From assembly GCA_030386875.1 (NCBI GenBank), contig CM059575.1, forward strand, positions 53,970,859 to 54,034,858: 64,000 nt of DNA, given 5' to 3'. This DNA is from Morinoia aosen. Lineage: Eukaryota > Arthropoda > Malacostraca > Amphipoda > Talitridae. The position numbers were made by a program, and so were the translations under genes. Under the pieces are notes generated by a model that was not told the DNA's origin, made no database searches, and was given only the letters and a program-made list of their open reading frames with translations. Positions 1-11,475 of the stretch are shown here, one piece after another; positions within the stretch are counted from its first letter, which is position 1, and each line of letters begins with the position of its first letter.

Positions 1-684
1 AACGAACAAGTAAACAACACTCAAGCACACAGTGGTCAGAGGTACCCAAAGGGGGAGCAACAGAAACCCAGACAACATCAGGAACATCCGTGAGCACCAA
101 GTCCAGGCAGTTCCCCGCAACATGAGTCGGACCCTGAACAAGTTGCGTGCAGCCAGACATGTTGGAAAAGTCCAAAGCGTTATGACCATGCACATCCGTG
201 GGCGAAACGGAACCCAGCCACTCAGTGTGGTGTGCATTTGCATCACCCATGAATACAAAGACTGCCTTCGGGTCAGAGGACTGAGCTCGTGCCATCAAAT
301 CCAACAGGCAATCATATAAAGAGCCATCGTGCCCCGGATTACGATAAAAGGCCACCAAGTAGAAATTAGACACTGAGCCACAAACCCGTACCACCATAAA
401 CTCGTGACACTCGCATTCCAAATGCAAGCGCCTATAGGCGCGACAACCCTCCCGAATATGGAGGGCCATTCCACGAGTAGGCTACCCCCAGTGGGCATAA
501 CCAGCCTCAATTGAGGCGACGCAAATCCCGGGACACGGAGCTCAGCCGGGTGTCTCCGATCTGAGACAAGAGTCTCTGACAAGAACAAGATATCACACCG
601 GGAGGCAGCAACGGCTAATTCATTCAAATTGGCCCTGAGTCCCCGAATATTGTCACAAAGTACAATCAGCTCCCTACCAACCAC
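1..684 (-). pseudogene. Jockey-like LINE endonuclease domain, frameshifted, runs off the window
   Basis: This is the apurinic-like endonuclease that opens the ORF2 of a Jockey-clade non-LTR retrotransposon; in a live element it nicks the target DNA to prime reverse transcription. Reading down the minus strand, the first part holds LCDNIRGLRANLNELA and the ILFLSETLVSD segment. One frameshift near 480 follows; the next frame continues with RGMALHIREGCR, FYLVAFYRNPGHDGSLYDC, FMGDANAHHTEWLGS (catalytic Asp/Asn motif) and LGTSDHC (the S-D-H motif). After the frameshift is allowed for, the domain is open to position 1, so the reverse transcriptase would lie beyond the left edge. Upstream of it on the same strand (about 740-825) is a pyrimidine-rich tract. 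The family assignment comes from recognising the protein, which is common in crustacean repeats. The frameshift makes this copy inactive unless it is an assembly error. Confidence 0.88.
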
Positions 685-2138
685 GGTGGTCTCATCCCCG
701 CCATACCAAACAAGGAAGACCCAGGTATGAAAGGATAGAATGAAAGGAGAAAGAAAACAATAAAGTGAAATAGCAAAGGAAATGAGAAAATGAGAAAAGA
801 AAAAAGAGAAAAGAAAAAAGACCGGAGCATGGAAGGCTGCGTAAGACCAACTAATAGCTATGGCGACAGCCCGAACCCCACCACCACGAAAGATCAGAGG
901 AGATACAGAGCGGAAAAGATAGAGAGAGGCACGCCACCTAACTTGGTCTATAACAGGCTATTTACATGACACACTTTAACATAGTAGAGAAAATTTGCAA
1001 TAAGAAGCCTTAAATTTATGTGGGAAAACAGACCCATAACAATCAAACTGTAGCTCAAATTTAACTAAGCCTACGAGATCACACAAATTACATCCCCGGC
1101 AGCAATAGGCAAACAGGGAAATGACACAAATAAACAACCTAAATACATTCAGTGCACAAACATATAAAACCATAAACCCGTAACTTCAGGTCAACAGACC
1201 CGAAGTAGCGACGAACATATCCCAGCAGTGACGAGTAAAGTTCGGGCAGCAGCCAGCGACGAAAGCGTGAAACTCTAGCAGCACCGCCAGGGTCCCGATA
1301 CCAGCAGACGCAGTCTCCCGGTGCAACTGCCGGATAAACCCCGGCTCACAGAACAACTGAACTGATGTCGCTGAACATCCACTTCAGCAAAAGTGCCGAG
1401 GTAATCCTTGAAATAGCTCCAGCAGTGCATTACACGCATCGGAGCACACTTCCCGGCCGAGATAATGGAGCAGAAGGTTCAGATCGCTGGCAGAAATGGC
1501 GTGGAAGGCAAGCAATACCACCGAGGTCCCGTCGGCAGTAATTACACTTTTCAAAACGAAGTTGGGTATGAATTCAAATGATTTAATCATAAACCAGACT
1601 TTCAACAAGCAAGGCTAAAAGATCTGGTCATCACCACTTTGGGAAATACGTTAGAGACGTGCAGGCTCGCAAACAAGTTCCTGTAAAGTCTGGGTTGATC
1701 TGAAACACACTTTACCAGCCACGTCTCCCGCCAGTAAAAAGTGCTAAAGGGAACAGTGAAAATACGAAAATACTTTATGTAGGGATTTGAATAAGAAGTT
1801 TCACGTACCATCAGAGAAATAATTAGAACAAGACTAATTCTGAACCTCAGTATCCAAATGCAGTTGGCCATTTCAGAGGAAATACAAAAGCAAGTTGACG
1901 AAAATAGCTTCTTCTCAAAAATTTCTGATATTTGGACCTCTCCAAGTCGAGATTCTTTCATGTCAATAACTGCGCAATGGATTATAATTACACTGGATGG
2001 TAACATAGATACTGCTTTTTCTTCTTAGTGGCTGCATGTTCTTCAGGATTGCGATGCAATAGCAAATCTCTTGAGAAATCGTTTTGAATTTGATGAAAAA
2101 AACCCGTAAATTTTTCACATGCGGGTAGCCGGGCACTC
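685..2138. other. No gene recognised
   Basis: The stretch contains an A/G-rich low-complexity tract at about 740-825, probably part of the upstream region of the LINE fragment on the minus strand. The remainder has only short open frames without a motif I recognise. Confidence 0.5.
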
Positions 2139-2154
2139 TACACCTTTTCCACTT

Positions 2155-2365
2155 CAAATTAACCCAAGTCAAGTTCAATTTAATCCTAGTCAAGTTCAAA
2201 TTAATTCATGTCAAGTTCAATTTAATCCAAGTCAAGTTCAAATAAATCCTAGTCAAGTTCAAATTAATCCAAGTCAAATTCAAATTAATCCAAGTCAAAT
2301 TCAAATTAATCCAAGTCAAATTCAAATTAATCCAAGTCAATTTCAAATAAATCCAACCCTAATTT
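2155..2365 (+). repeat. Subterminal tandem repeat, about ten 21 bp units, left foldback arm
   Basis: The unit contains the core AATCCAAGTCAAGTTCAA, with AAATT joining units. Because the period is a multiple of three it creates an open frame with a repeating seven-residue motif (INPSQVQ), which I regard as non-coding. Later units carry AAGTCAAATTCAAATT variants, showing local homogenisation. Confidence 0.9.
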
Positions 2366-3483
2366 GAGTTAAGAATTGACACAATCATTCGTTAATTTGA
2401 GCGTTTTTTGTGTTAAATATGTATCTATTGGATGTGATGAACGAGACAATCGTTTTTTCTTTCAGCGAGGAGTACATAAAATTTCCGCCGGTGTTGCAAT
2501 CTAAAAACAAGCTGTCGTAAAATGTGCCCAGCCTCAAGCATTAGGAGGCTGAGTGTGATTCAGATCTTTGAGCGGCGTAAAAGATATAAGTCAATTATAA
2601 AAACTTCGTATTATACTCATTAAAGTTGTTTTAACATTCTAAATTAATGACAGTATGAATCCATTCAAACATTTATTTTCAAATGGTAATTTTTTATTTC
2701 GTAGTAGTATCGAGGATTTATTTACACTCATGTGAAGATTTGTATACGTGAAATTCCACTTCATCCCATATATGGAATCGTACATACATGCAACCACATA
2801 AGATTACCATAGGGCGATACGTAGATTTTTGCTAAAAGAAATATAGCAAAGAAGTACTTTTTTCGCTCGTTCAAACGCTTTTCGTAAAAACAAGTTACAA
2901 TTTGTTACATCGGCATAGATGATATATTTGCCTTGCCCTAATATTTTGAAGGAATGGCAACATTTTATTCCTAATGCAGGAATGTGTCTGTGAAGTAATA
3001 TACTGATATATATTGTAAGCAAACGGTATCGTACATAAGTGATCAGTGAATCACATATGTATATATATTTCAAAGATTAAATTTACATATTGTCCAATGG
3101 TAATCTTGTGAAGTTGCATGTAGATATGATTTCATATGTGTGATAAAGTGAAATTTCACGCATATTAATCTCTATACGATCGTAAATAAATCCTCGATAC
3201 CATGTGTATGTGTAACATAAAATTATCTCTGAACATAAATATTTGAATGGATGCATACTGTTATTAGTTTAGAATTATAAAACAGCTTTAATGCAAGTGT
3301 AATATGTAGTTTTATAATTGACTTCTATCTGTTACTTCGCTCAGAGATCTGAATGTCACTCTTCCTCCTGATGATGGGTACTCACCACATTTCACGACAG
3401 CTTGTTTTCAAATTGCAGAAATTTTTTGTGTTCTTTGCGGAAATGAAAAACATTTTTCTTGCACATCACATCCAATAGATATA

Positions 3484-4060
3484 CAGGGTGACCCAGAAGT
3501 AACTGACCCTTTTAATTTGCTAATAAAACGAAAACTTTGAACGCCAGAAAGTTGAAACTTGTTTTATTTTTGGAAAGAATAACAATTTGATAGTTTATTA
3601 GCACTATGTTTGGAATATAATGTCCTTTAAATGTCCACCACGGTTGTTTTGACAAATTAGGGCTCTTTTCCTTGTTGCTTCCATAACGCTCCATAGTGTA
3701 TCTGGCGAGAGTTGAGCTGTTTTTATTGTTTTTAAGTTCTTGTAAATTTGTTGGATTTGTTCCATAAACTCGTGACTTGAGGTAGTCCCAAAAGAAGAAG
3801 TCGCATGGGGACAATTCTGGAGAACGAGGGGACCCCTGGATGTTCCCAAATCGTGAAATTAAAGGATTTGAAAAGCAATCTCTTAACAATGTTAGAGTTT
3901 CTCTTGCCGTATGGGCTGGGGCTCCATCCATATATAGGATACCATATAATAAACTATAAAAATGTTATTCTTACAAATAAAACAAATTTCAACTTTCTAG
4001 CGTTCACAGTTTTCTTTTTATTAGAAAATTAAAAGGGTCAGTTACTTCTGGGCCACCCTG
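3484..4060 (-). mobile_element. Internally deleted Tc1/mariner element in the right foldback arm
   Basis: The copy is 577 bp, flanked by TA on both sides (3482-3483 and 4061-4062), as expected for this superfamily. Terminal inverted repeats extend about 100 bp: the left end starts CAGGGTGACCCAGAAGTAAC and the right end is its complement with CAGGGTGGCCCAGAAGTAAC. Most of the transposase is deleted; only the C-terminal third remains. It interrupts the foldback arm, so it inserted later. Confidence 0.9.
3604..3934 (-). pseudogene. Mariner transposase, C-terminal remnant
   Basis: The remnant covers the last part of an IS630/mariner DDE transposase, the enzyme that cuts and joins the element. 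Visible motifs in order are MDGAPAHTARETL (containing the second catalytic Asp, in D-G-A-P-A-H), SPRSPELSPCDFFFWDYLKS (the last catalytic Asp falls in P-C-D-F) and a C-terminal tail ending RGGHLKDIIFQT before a stop. The tail is in a different frame from the catalytic part, so at least one frameshift lies near 3715-3780. The N-terminal DNA-binding domain and the first catalytic Asp are absent, so the copy cannot move itself; its long terminal repeats could still be recognised by a related enzyme. Confidence 0.85.
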
Positions 4061-4124
4061 TATATTTACCGCAAAAAAACGCTCAAATTACCGAGTGAAT
4101 ATGTCAACTCTTAATGCAACTTAG

Positions 4125-4260
4125 GGTTGGATAAATTTGAACTTGACTTGGATTAATTTGTACTTTACTTGGATTAATTTGAACTTTCGATTAATTTGAT
4201 TAATATCCACTTTATGAATGGGATTAAATCAAACTTGACTTGGATTAATTTGAAGTGAAA
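4125..4260 (-). repeat. Subterminal tandem repeat, right foldback arm
   Basis: This is the complement of the 2155-2365 array (ACTTGACTTGGATTAATTTG repeated), with fewer and more diverged units. The difference in copy number between the arms shows expansion or contraction after the element formed. Confidence 0.85.
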
Positions 4261-4316
4261 AAGGTGTAGTACAATACTAAAAACCCTGGCCAAAACCACA
4301 GCTTAGGGCACTATTC

Positions 4317-4417
4317 TGCCGTGGCCGGGGTGGGCAAAAATTGTCGGGGCTTGCCGGGGCCGGGGCCAGCAAAAATGGCCGGAGTTGGCCGGGCCGGGGC
4401 CGGGGCTCCGGTCGGTC
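4317..4417. repeat. GC-rich low-complexity tract built on GCCGGGGCC
   Basis: The tract repeats GGCCGGGGC with two GGGCAAAAATTG / GCAAAAATGG interruptions and stands out from the AT-rich surroundings. It could be the end of an unrecognised DNA element or a simple expansion. Confidence 0.6.
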
Positions 4418-7400
4418 TAATAATGTCAGACACCAGTCAAATCGTGATCTCTACAAGTTGACTGTAAATTTATTTTTTTACAATTATTTGACATCGAAAT
4501 TTTCTCAAAATTCATCTTCCAAAAAATAGAAACAGGGAAAGATACTTAGTTTTTGAAACTAATACCTATTTGCGTATTTTTAGTTTAGTTTCACTTCCAT
4601 GTGTACCAGAGCTAGATAGTAGGGAGAGTTGACTCCAGGGAAGTTGCTATGTTTAATTATCGCGTCGAGACCTGGTAGATCTATTCACTTTATGCTGGCA
4701 ATGATTAGAAAAAAAGGCTCGTCCATTTCAGTTTAAGCAGTGAAAACTTCTCATGTGAGAGTCATAACTTCCTCTTTCCATACTCGGCATGACACTTCGT
4801 TCAATAATCAACTGCTGATGCCCACACACAGCCATCAGATCATGGGGTGAGTTGAAATGAATAAAAATTATTATTGAGTTCAAAAGACACACATTATCAG
4901 TAAAACTTGTCTTGGAATGTTTTCAGGAGTAATTTAACGTTGATGACGAAATATATCGATATCAGAGTCATGAGTTTTCACTTTACACCGCTGTGTTATT
5001 CCAGATTCTATAACAATAGCTTAAAATTTGACGACTAATGTCCTGTAACTCTCAAGTTATGAGAAGTTTAATTGCAGCCGAGATTCTACCCTTTTTTCAC
5101 AAAGAATTTCATATCTATGCAATGTCATCTTTCTTCTCACTAAGGAGACATGGCAGAAATTCCCCCTTCCGAACAGCTCATTGGGTCCTAAAATTGTTGC
5201 TGATATTTCAACGGAATAAATAGCTTTCTATTGAGCCGTTAATAAGTTTGTTCGCTCATATACCGATACAAACTTCTTCCTTTCGTCTTCTCAACTTTTA
5301 TATCGGTTTTCCTTCCGATAAAACTTATTAAAATGTGCAGCATTATTGTGCATAAATGGAATTCTGCCTCCAGAGAATAAATTCGTTTCATGCCCATACT
5401 AGTCCATGTAAGATCAGTAGGCAAACAATACTTCTTTCTAAAGGCCATTAAAAAAATCACGTAGGATAGGCTTTCCTCGGTTGATCATTTTCTGCATGAT
5501 AGAAAACGAGTCAATTTTGTTAAATCACTGACTATTCACTGGTGTTGATTTGGCCTCGGTGCGTAGTTGACAAACTGAAATGCTGACCCCATGCAGGGAG
5601 CGGAGCAGGCTTGTGTGTGTGTGTGTGATGCGGCAAAGAAATTGTTGCCTCCGAGCTTCTGGGCATCAGCCTAATGCTTCAATTATGGATTGTGTCTCAT
5701 CTTATAGAGTTCGGCTTGCTCTTGTTCTCGTATCAATTTGGTTTCATCAAGACGCTCCTCAGTCAAATATAGGAGAAATATCACACCACAAACTGCGCGT
5801 GTCAAGTGAATTCATCTTATCGAAATTACTTGATCATTAGAAATTAGAATATTATAAGAATATCAACAAATTAAGTTCTTTGCTGATAAAAGCACTCTGG
5901 AAAACTTCACTACCATTTTTCTTAACGTCAGATATAATTTATGCGCAAGAAATGACCCTGTAGTTTAATAAAACTTGACATTTAATTTCATCGGCACTTG
6001 CTCCCTCATTCACTCACTGTACGGTCTGTCGAGCTTAGATTCCACTCTCAAATTGGCTCGTTACAATGACAATAATGAGAAGTTGCAACTGAAATGCAAT
6101 TTTAGTTGATGATAGATCGATTATCAAGTAATGTTGATCTCTGTATATTTAAAAAAAATTGTGATGTATAGCATATAAATATATCACCTTTTATTGTAAA
6201 ATGTACAATCGATTTTCCAGATGAAGAAATATTACACGAACAGAAAAAAGTAAAAAGGCAGTTTTTCTACGACCATATTATTGTGCGATATGATACTGTG
6301 TTTTCCTGATTGCTTATCCCTGTTCATTTTGATGAATAGAAGTCTTTTCCGCCGCCAGCACTCAGAGGCAGCACGTTGATTCGTGTTGTAGCAATCTGAA
6401 GATGAATAAGTCCAACCGTTAATATATTCAGAGCATTCAGTCCATCATGACGAGTGGTGATGTTAATTTAGTTCCCAGTCCCTCACTAGGTAGCGTGACC
6501 TTGCTGCGCAGACATACAGAAGACTCAAGACAAATCATGGAAATAAATTACAACGTAACACACATGAAGGAATTTTGGTACGCAGGGGAATCTGCCAAGC
6601 CATCGTGAGAGAAGCGTGTATTCATGAGGCGCTCGGCAGCTTTGTGATTGATAAGTGAAAGCCGTGCATGTCTTAGACGTTAATTACTTACACCAAATTA
6701 GACTGGAACAAAGGCAGCCTCTAAACAAAGGCTTGTGAGACCAGTAAATACCCTCGTCTTAATTTTGTATACAGCTGTGCTCGATGCCCCTCTCTCTTCA
6801 CCCTGCAGTGTATCTCCAATTACCAGTGTGGCTAATACTAGACGAGACCGGATGGGCAAGGTAGCTTAATAATCTTTCCTTCATACCTTCACATTTGGTT
6901 TTTACGAAAACATATTACTTAATTACGTTGAGTAAAGTTCATCTTCGCAGAATTATACTAATTTTTTATACCCTGGCGCACGTAAGTCGCAATATCCAAG
7001 GCCGGCAGTAGAAGTCGGTGGAGCGCGTTAGAAATGAGTATTTGAGGTCGATATTGAACTTGAATAAATTTATATGTGATACTTCGGTGCTTACTAAAAA
7101 TATCCTCTGTCACTGATAATCATAAATTAACGCGCATGGTACTCGTGTTTTAAGGTCATAACAGCTGTCCGAGTAATTTGATTTATGAGAACAATACTGT
7201 CCCGTTCTAACATGTGAAGTTATGAACGTCGCATTTGGTTGATACGATCTTGCGTGATTTCTGACTGTCTACAGTTCGCTATCTTTGGTCTACACGGTCT
7301 TCCAGATTAATCCGTACAAGTTTCCTTTCTGTACTTTAATCTTAATTACTAAGAGAAAGAGTAACATTATACGTTGGTATTCTGACAGTTTATTTAACAC

Positions 7401-7440
7401 ACGAGAAAAACATAAGCTTTATTCGATATGAACACCTTCA
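4418..7440. other. No gene recognised
   Basis: AT-rich DNA with a short TG microsatellite near 5612-5627. Open frames are all under 90 codons and none shows a domain I recognise. Confidence 0.5.
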
Positions 7441-7449
7441 TCCAATATC

Positions 7450-7910
7450 TATACTATTTCAAAAGCTATAGGTGCGGCCCACAGGTTACTGCCGCTTCCA
7501 ACGACTCTGCGGCCTTTTTGATGTCCTTCTTAAGGACTGTGATGCTGTTGCGGGCTTTTGCACAAGCTTTGACCTCAATTTGCAACCAAAAATAGCAACT
7601 CATTCGGCTAAGGATTGGCAAGTTGGAAGGCCAAAAGTTTTTTTCTCAGAATCGCCCTCCAGACTTTTTGAGCAAGTCAATGGGATCGCTCACATTGTTG
7701 GCGGGAGCCAAGTCCTGTTGGAACGTGAACGTCTCATTTGAAGGAATGGCCATGAAATGATTTCTGTTTACCAAGCTTTGCGGAGAGATTCGGCATTCAC
7801 TTTTTCGTTATCGGCGTAGAAGTGGGTAAAGATGTTACCCTCACTCGGAACCGAGCAAATGGTCACGACGCTAATTGGTTTCTTTGTGGTTGTCGTGGCT
7901 TGAACGGCAA
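7450..7910 (-). pseudogene. Tc1/mariner transposase, degenerate
   Basis: Read on the minus strand in several frames, this segment matches the catalytic half of a mariner-like transposase. A piece reading VPSEGNIFTHFYADNEKVNA corresponds to the usual SSEG...PHFF...VNA region. FQQDLAPANN corresponds to the F-Q-Q-D-x-A-P motif around the second catalytic Asp. The segment NFWPSNLPILSRMSCYFWLQ corresponds to the W-P-x-x-S-P-D-L-N-P-L-D-Y region, and IEVKACAKARNS to the conserved tail. Several stops and frameshifts separate the pieces, and the last catalytic Asp appears lost. This is a different family from the copies at 3.5 kb and 27-34 kb. No terminal repeats were located. Confidence 0.65.
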
Positions 7911-7947
7911 TGCTTGGAGAGGCAATCCAGCGATCCTTATGTGAGCA

Positions 7948-9060
7948 GAATTACTGTTTAAGCAGACCGACCTGAACCGTATTTTCCAATGGACCAAAAC
8001 AAACCATTATCTAATAACTATCAGTTCATCAGCCTGATATCTATCCAGTAAAACGATGGAAAGATATCTTCGAATCCGGATAACTAAAAACTCTCCAAGC
8101 CCCAAATTTTATTTCAAACACTCAGTACGGATTCCGGGAGAAACGCAGCTGACTCACAATACTACTTTACTTTTTTGGTAATGTAATCCGAATTTTTGAC
8201 AATACGAAAGCCACATATATACCTCATATATCTTGACTTTCAGAAAACATGCGGTAGAGTTTCCCACGAAAGGCTTCTGGACAAAGTGGAAGCCTACTGG
8301 GGAACTGCTATCGATGGAGGCAAAACTGGCTATAACTGGTCTAGCTAAGAGAGCAATGATTCTGCAGCAATTTAATAACTGGGCACAAGTCACTTCAGGG
8401 GTCATCCAAGGAAACGTTTTAGGTCTGCTACTCTTCATCATATTCGTCAATGGATTTGACCTCGGACTCATCAGCTAAATTAACAAAGTTGTAGATGAAA
8501 TGAAACTGCCATTAGGCGTTCACCGAGTGAGGCTGAATTACTGTCCAAGCAGACCTGAACCGTCTTCTCCAGTGGACCAAAACCTGGTAAATAAACTTTA
8601 ACATCGACAAATGCTCAGTAATGCATATTCAAAGTAATAATCAGAACTTCGTACATACTGTGGATGATACTCCTGTTGAAGCTGTGGACCATCAAAGAGA
8701 TCTTGGTGTTACCAATCACCAAAGATCTCAAGCGTGACGAACAAGCATGACAAAATGTCAAGCATGCGTGCAGAATTATTGGCTTCATGACAAAAAACTT
8801 GGAATAAAAGTTAAAGGATATTATATTACCTCTTTACAAAGCACTAGTCCCACTACAATACGCAGGCTGCGCGAGATATCAGCAAAACGGAGAGAATTTA
8901 GCGTAAAGCCACTAAAAGGTTTCAAGAACTCCGCAACCTCAGCTGCGAGCGATGTCTCTGACTGACAAAGCTCATTTCCCTTGAACAAAAAAATTGCAAC
9001 GCCAGTCAATGACTCGTACATATATCACATTGCTTTGATAACGTTACCTCAGAAAGTTTT
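7948..9060 (+). pseudogene. CR1-like LINE reverse transcriptase, degenerate and rearranged
   Basis: Fragments of a LINE reverse transcriptase appear in changing frames. NNYQFISLISI stands for the N-Y-R-P-I-S motif, YGFREK for the Q-Y-G-F-R motif, ISLLDFQKTCG for the L-D-F-x-K-A-F-D catalytic strand, and SGVIQGNVLGLLLFIIFVNG for the G-V-P-Q-G-S-V-L-G-P-L-L-F segment. Next come LNRLLQWTKTW, FNIDKCSVMHI and RDLGV from the thumb region. The catalytic F-A-D-D is missing, with a gap after LFIIFVNG. A short piece of the thumb (ACCTGAACCGT followed by TGGACCAAAAC) occurs both at about 7969-7999, ahead of the palm motifs, and at 8555-8582 in its proper place. The copy is therefore internally rearranged as well as dead. 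The C-terminal fragment at 10939-11370 may belong to the same family. Confidence 0.8.
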
Positions 9061-10938
9061 TTTTTACACCAAGAACAATATCCGAACCAAAAACAACTCC
9101 CGGAAAATAGCAAGAAAAAATTTCATGACCTCTGAGGCCCTAACTTTTTCCATTTGAATTACATGTAAGAGCCTGGGAACAGCTCTCAGAAAATGTTGTT
9201 GTCTCTGATAGTAGGATAATCGAAAATCTTCTTCACTATTACTGGATTGGCAATGCCTCTGTATTCTGAAGTACGAGGGTTAGCCAGAATTCCAAGTTGA
9301 GTTAAAAGAAATAAAAACTATTTGCGCACTTCTCGAGGCGAATTTAACAATACTTATCCTTTCAATAATACTAATACAATTTTCCGTTGCAAAATACTCA
9401 TTTTTCAACCCTGTGTGTGGCAAACGGTAAAAAAAGATCCCAAGCTTCTAAGAGTCCCTAATCATTATCGCTCGGAAGCCCAATCTTCATAACGAGACCA
9501 GTGCCGTCAAATTAAACATTGACCAAATTAACTACTGACGCTATTCTGTGAGTGCGTGTTCGGATGACTGTGTATTTTTGTGCGTGTACGCGCGTGTGTC
9601 TACTATGCTCATAAGTTTAAGGAATTTTAGACTTCTTTAGGTTTTAGAGACAAGTCTATTTTATTCAGTTTCATTTTAACATTTTTTCGATAGGACTCCT
9701 CTCCATTTTCAATACCGAAGATGGAAGATTGAAATTCCAAATCATTTGCAATTAAAATGTTCATATATTCAATAGTTCTCCTTTTCATGATTGAATTGAG
9801 ATTTCCGAGGAATCGACCGATTTGTAATGTACTTCTGGAGGTATAATAGAAAACCGCATTTCTTCGTGCGATATAAGAGTGATTCCATTTTTAATGCCTC
9901 ATCAAATAGTGACGTCACTATGAAGCGAAAATAAAGAGGTATTTATGACTAATATTTCTAAAAACGCGAAGAAAAATATCGTATGGGATCACACTTTGCA
10001 TGACAGCCACGTTAAGAAATGTTGTCTTAGCATGAGTGCACTATTGCTTGTACGTGAAAAATGTTTATTGAATCCGTGTTTCGTTGATGCCTGTGCGTGA
10101 CTGGCGTCTGACTGCATCGGGTTTGAAGTCAGTCGCAGGATGAGCCACTTGGCTCATTTCTGATGACATTTTGTACGTTATTTTATGATGGTATATATAC
10201 GTCCCTGGGACATGGAAGGAAATTGGATAACTTACCAGAAATAACAAACGCTCGTACAAACTTTCCTACCACAGAGTAGGATTATCTGAATCGTGAACTT
10301 TTTATGTACGCGTATAAACAACTGCCTGCCAAATCGTGGAAGAATTTGTGTAGCAAAATAAATGAAACAACGAACTTTTTGGCCAACCAGCCACATGCTA
10401 TCGAAGCTTTGCTCTAACGTTTGAAAATCGTGCATTTAGAAACGTTCACGTGTACTACTGAGAAATATTAATTGTAAACCGAAAAGCTTTACATAATTGC
10501 AGCTTGAAATGATAGCAACTGCAGACAGCACGGGATCTCAGGAAGGCACGGGAAGGAGAGCTCTTAAATGATGTTCATGACGGTCGGAGAAGTGCGTCGC
10601 TTTACCCTGCAGTAATATGGTGATTAGATGTTATTTCTACGCAGCGGAATCTTGCCTAATGTCTTCATTGGTATAAATATGAAATTTTGATTCTATCATA
10701 GCCTTATTTCATTCTTTCATTGAAACACACTCACACACACACCACACACACACATGTGCACAAATTGTGCTCAACCAGCGGAGTAATTTAGCAGAAGTGA
10801 GGTCTGGAGTGACCTTTGTATTCATTTGAATGTTATGACGTTAGACGATGTACAAGTTAGGAACAAGTTTGTTTTCCTAAAAAAGTGCAAACTTAAAAAC
10901 AGGATTCTTCACCATCAATAAAATGTATTGCTGACAAA
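9061..10938. other. No gene recognised; CA microsatellite
   Basis: An interrupted CA microsatellite lies at about 10735-10757. The first 250 bases may be decayed LINE sequence continuing from the element to the left. No other element or domain was recognised. Confidence 0.5.
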
Positions 10939-11370
10939 TTGATCCAGCCAATTATAAGATGTTCGGTTATTGAGAAAATAGCGAGTAAGATTTACACACT
11001 GAGTATTCCCATGCATGTTCAAGTAAAACACACCGCAACTGTGATCCCAACTTTACAACGAGATACCGATAAAATTAAAAGAATTCAGCGGCCAGCAACG
11101 AAAACGATTTCACAGCTCTGGAACCTCAGCTACGACCGACGTCGCCAACGGGCCAAACTCATTTCCTTTGAACAAAGAAGATTGCGAAGTCAATTAATTG
11201 AGACCCGCAAATATCTTAATGGTTTGAACGATGTGAGCCCGGAAGGGCTTCTCAACCCTGAGGACAACGTTCGAACCGGAAATGACTCCCTGAAATTAAC
11301 AAAGAAAATTTTTAGAACAGCACAAATACTGAGTTTCTTTTCCGTTAACAATGAAAGAATTTTTAACTAA
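10939..11370 (+). pseudogene. CR1-like LINE ORF2, C-terminal fragment
   Basis: A single open frame of 143 codons carries the tail of a CR1-like LINE protein. DTDKIKRIQRPATKTI corresponds to the usual D-I-x-x-L-E-x-V-Q-R-R-A-T-K motif. LWNLSYDRRRQRAKLISFEQ corresponds to the N-L-S-Y-E-E-R-L...L-F-S-L-E motif, and RRLRSQLIETRKYLNG to the R-R-L-R-G-D-L-I segment. FFSVNNERIFN matches the end, where the family normally has F-F-x-x-R-x-x-x-x-W-N. The catalytic domain is not attached; the nearest reverse transcriptase remnant is about 1.9 kb upstream on the same strand. This is probably a 5'-truncated LINE copy, since such truncation is usual for the group. Confidence 0.8.
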
Positions 11371-11475
11371 CTGAGTAAAAATTCTGTATCTACTCGCTCA
11401 GTATTTGCGTTGAAATTTCGTCTTAATCATTAGTGCATCGGAAATTGCCATAACTTTTTAATCAGATGATATATA

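Larger units (their letters stand above)
2139..4268. mobile_element. Foldback-type element with long inverted arms
   Basis: Two long arms face each other. The outer ends read CTACACCTTTTCCACTTCAA at the left and the imperfect complement ending GGTGTAG at the right. Each arm continues inward through a tandem subterminal repeat, a shared stretch with TTAATTTGAGCG, then AAATTTCCGCCGGTGTTGCA on the left (diverged on the right), and ends near ATCGAGGATTTATTTAC and CAAGATTACCAT. The left arm runs to about 2816. The right arm starts near 3108 and is interrupted by a mariner copy at 3484-4060. The loop of about 290 bp is AT-rich without a gene. Arms with tandem repeats are typical of foldback (FB-like) elements. 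No target duplication was found. Another arm of this family lies at 18769-19192. Confidence 0.8.

Noticed and set aside
2119-2367. Repeat protein with an INPSQVQ heptad
   Set aside because: It is the translation of the foldback element's subterminal tandem repeat.
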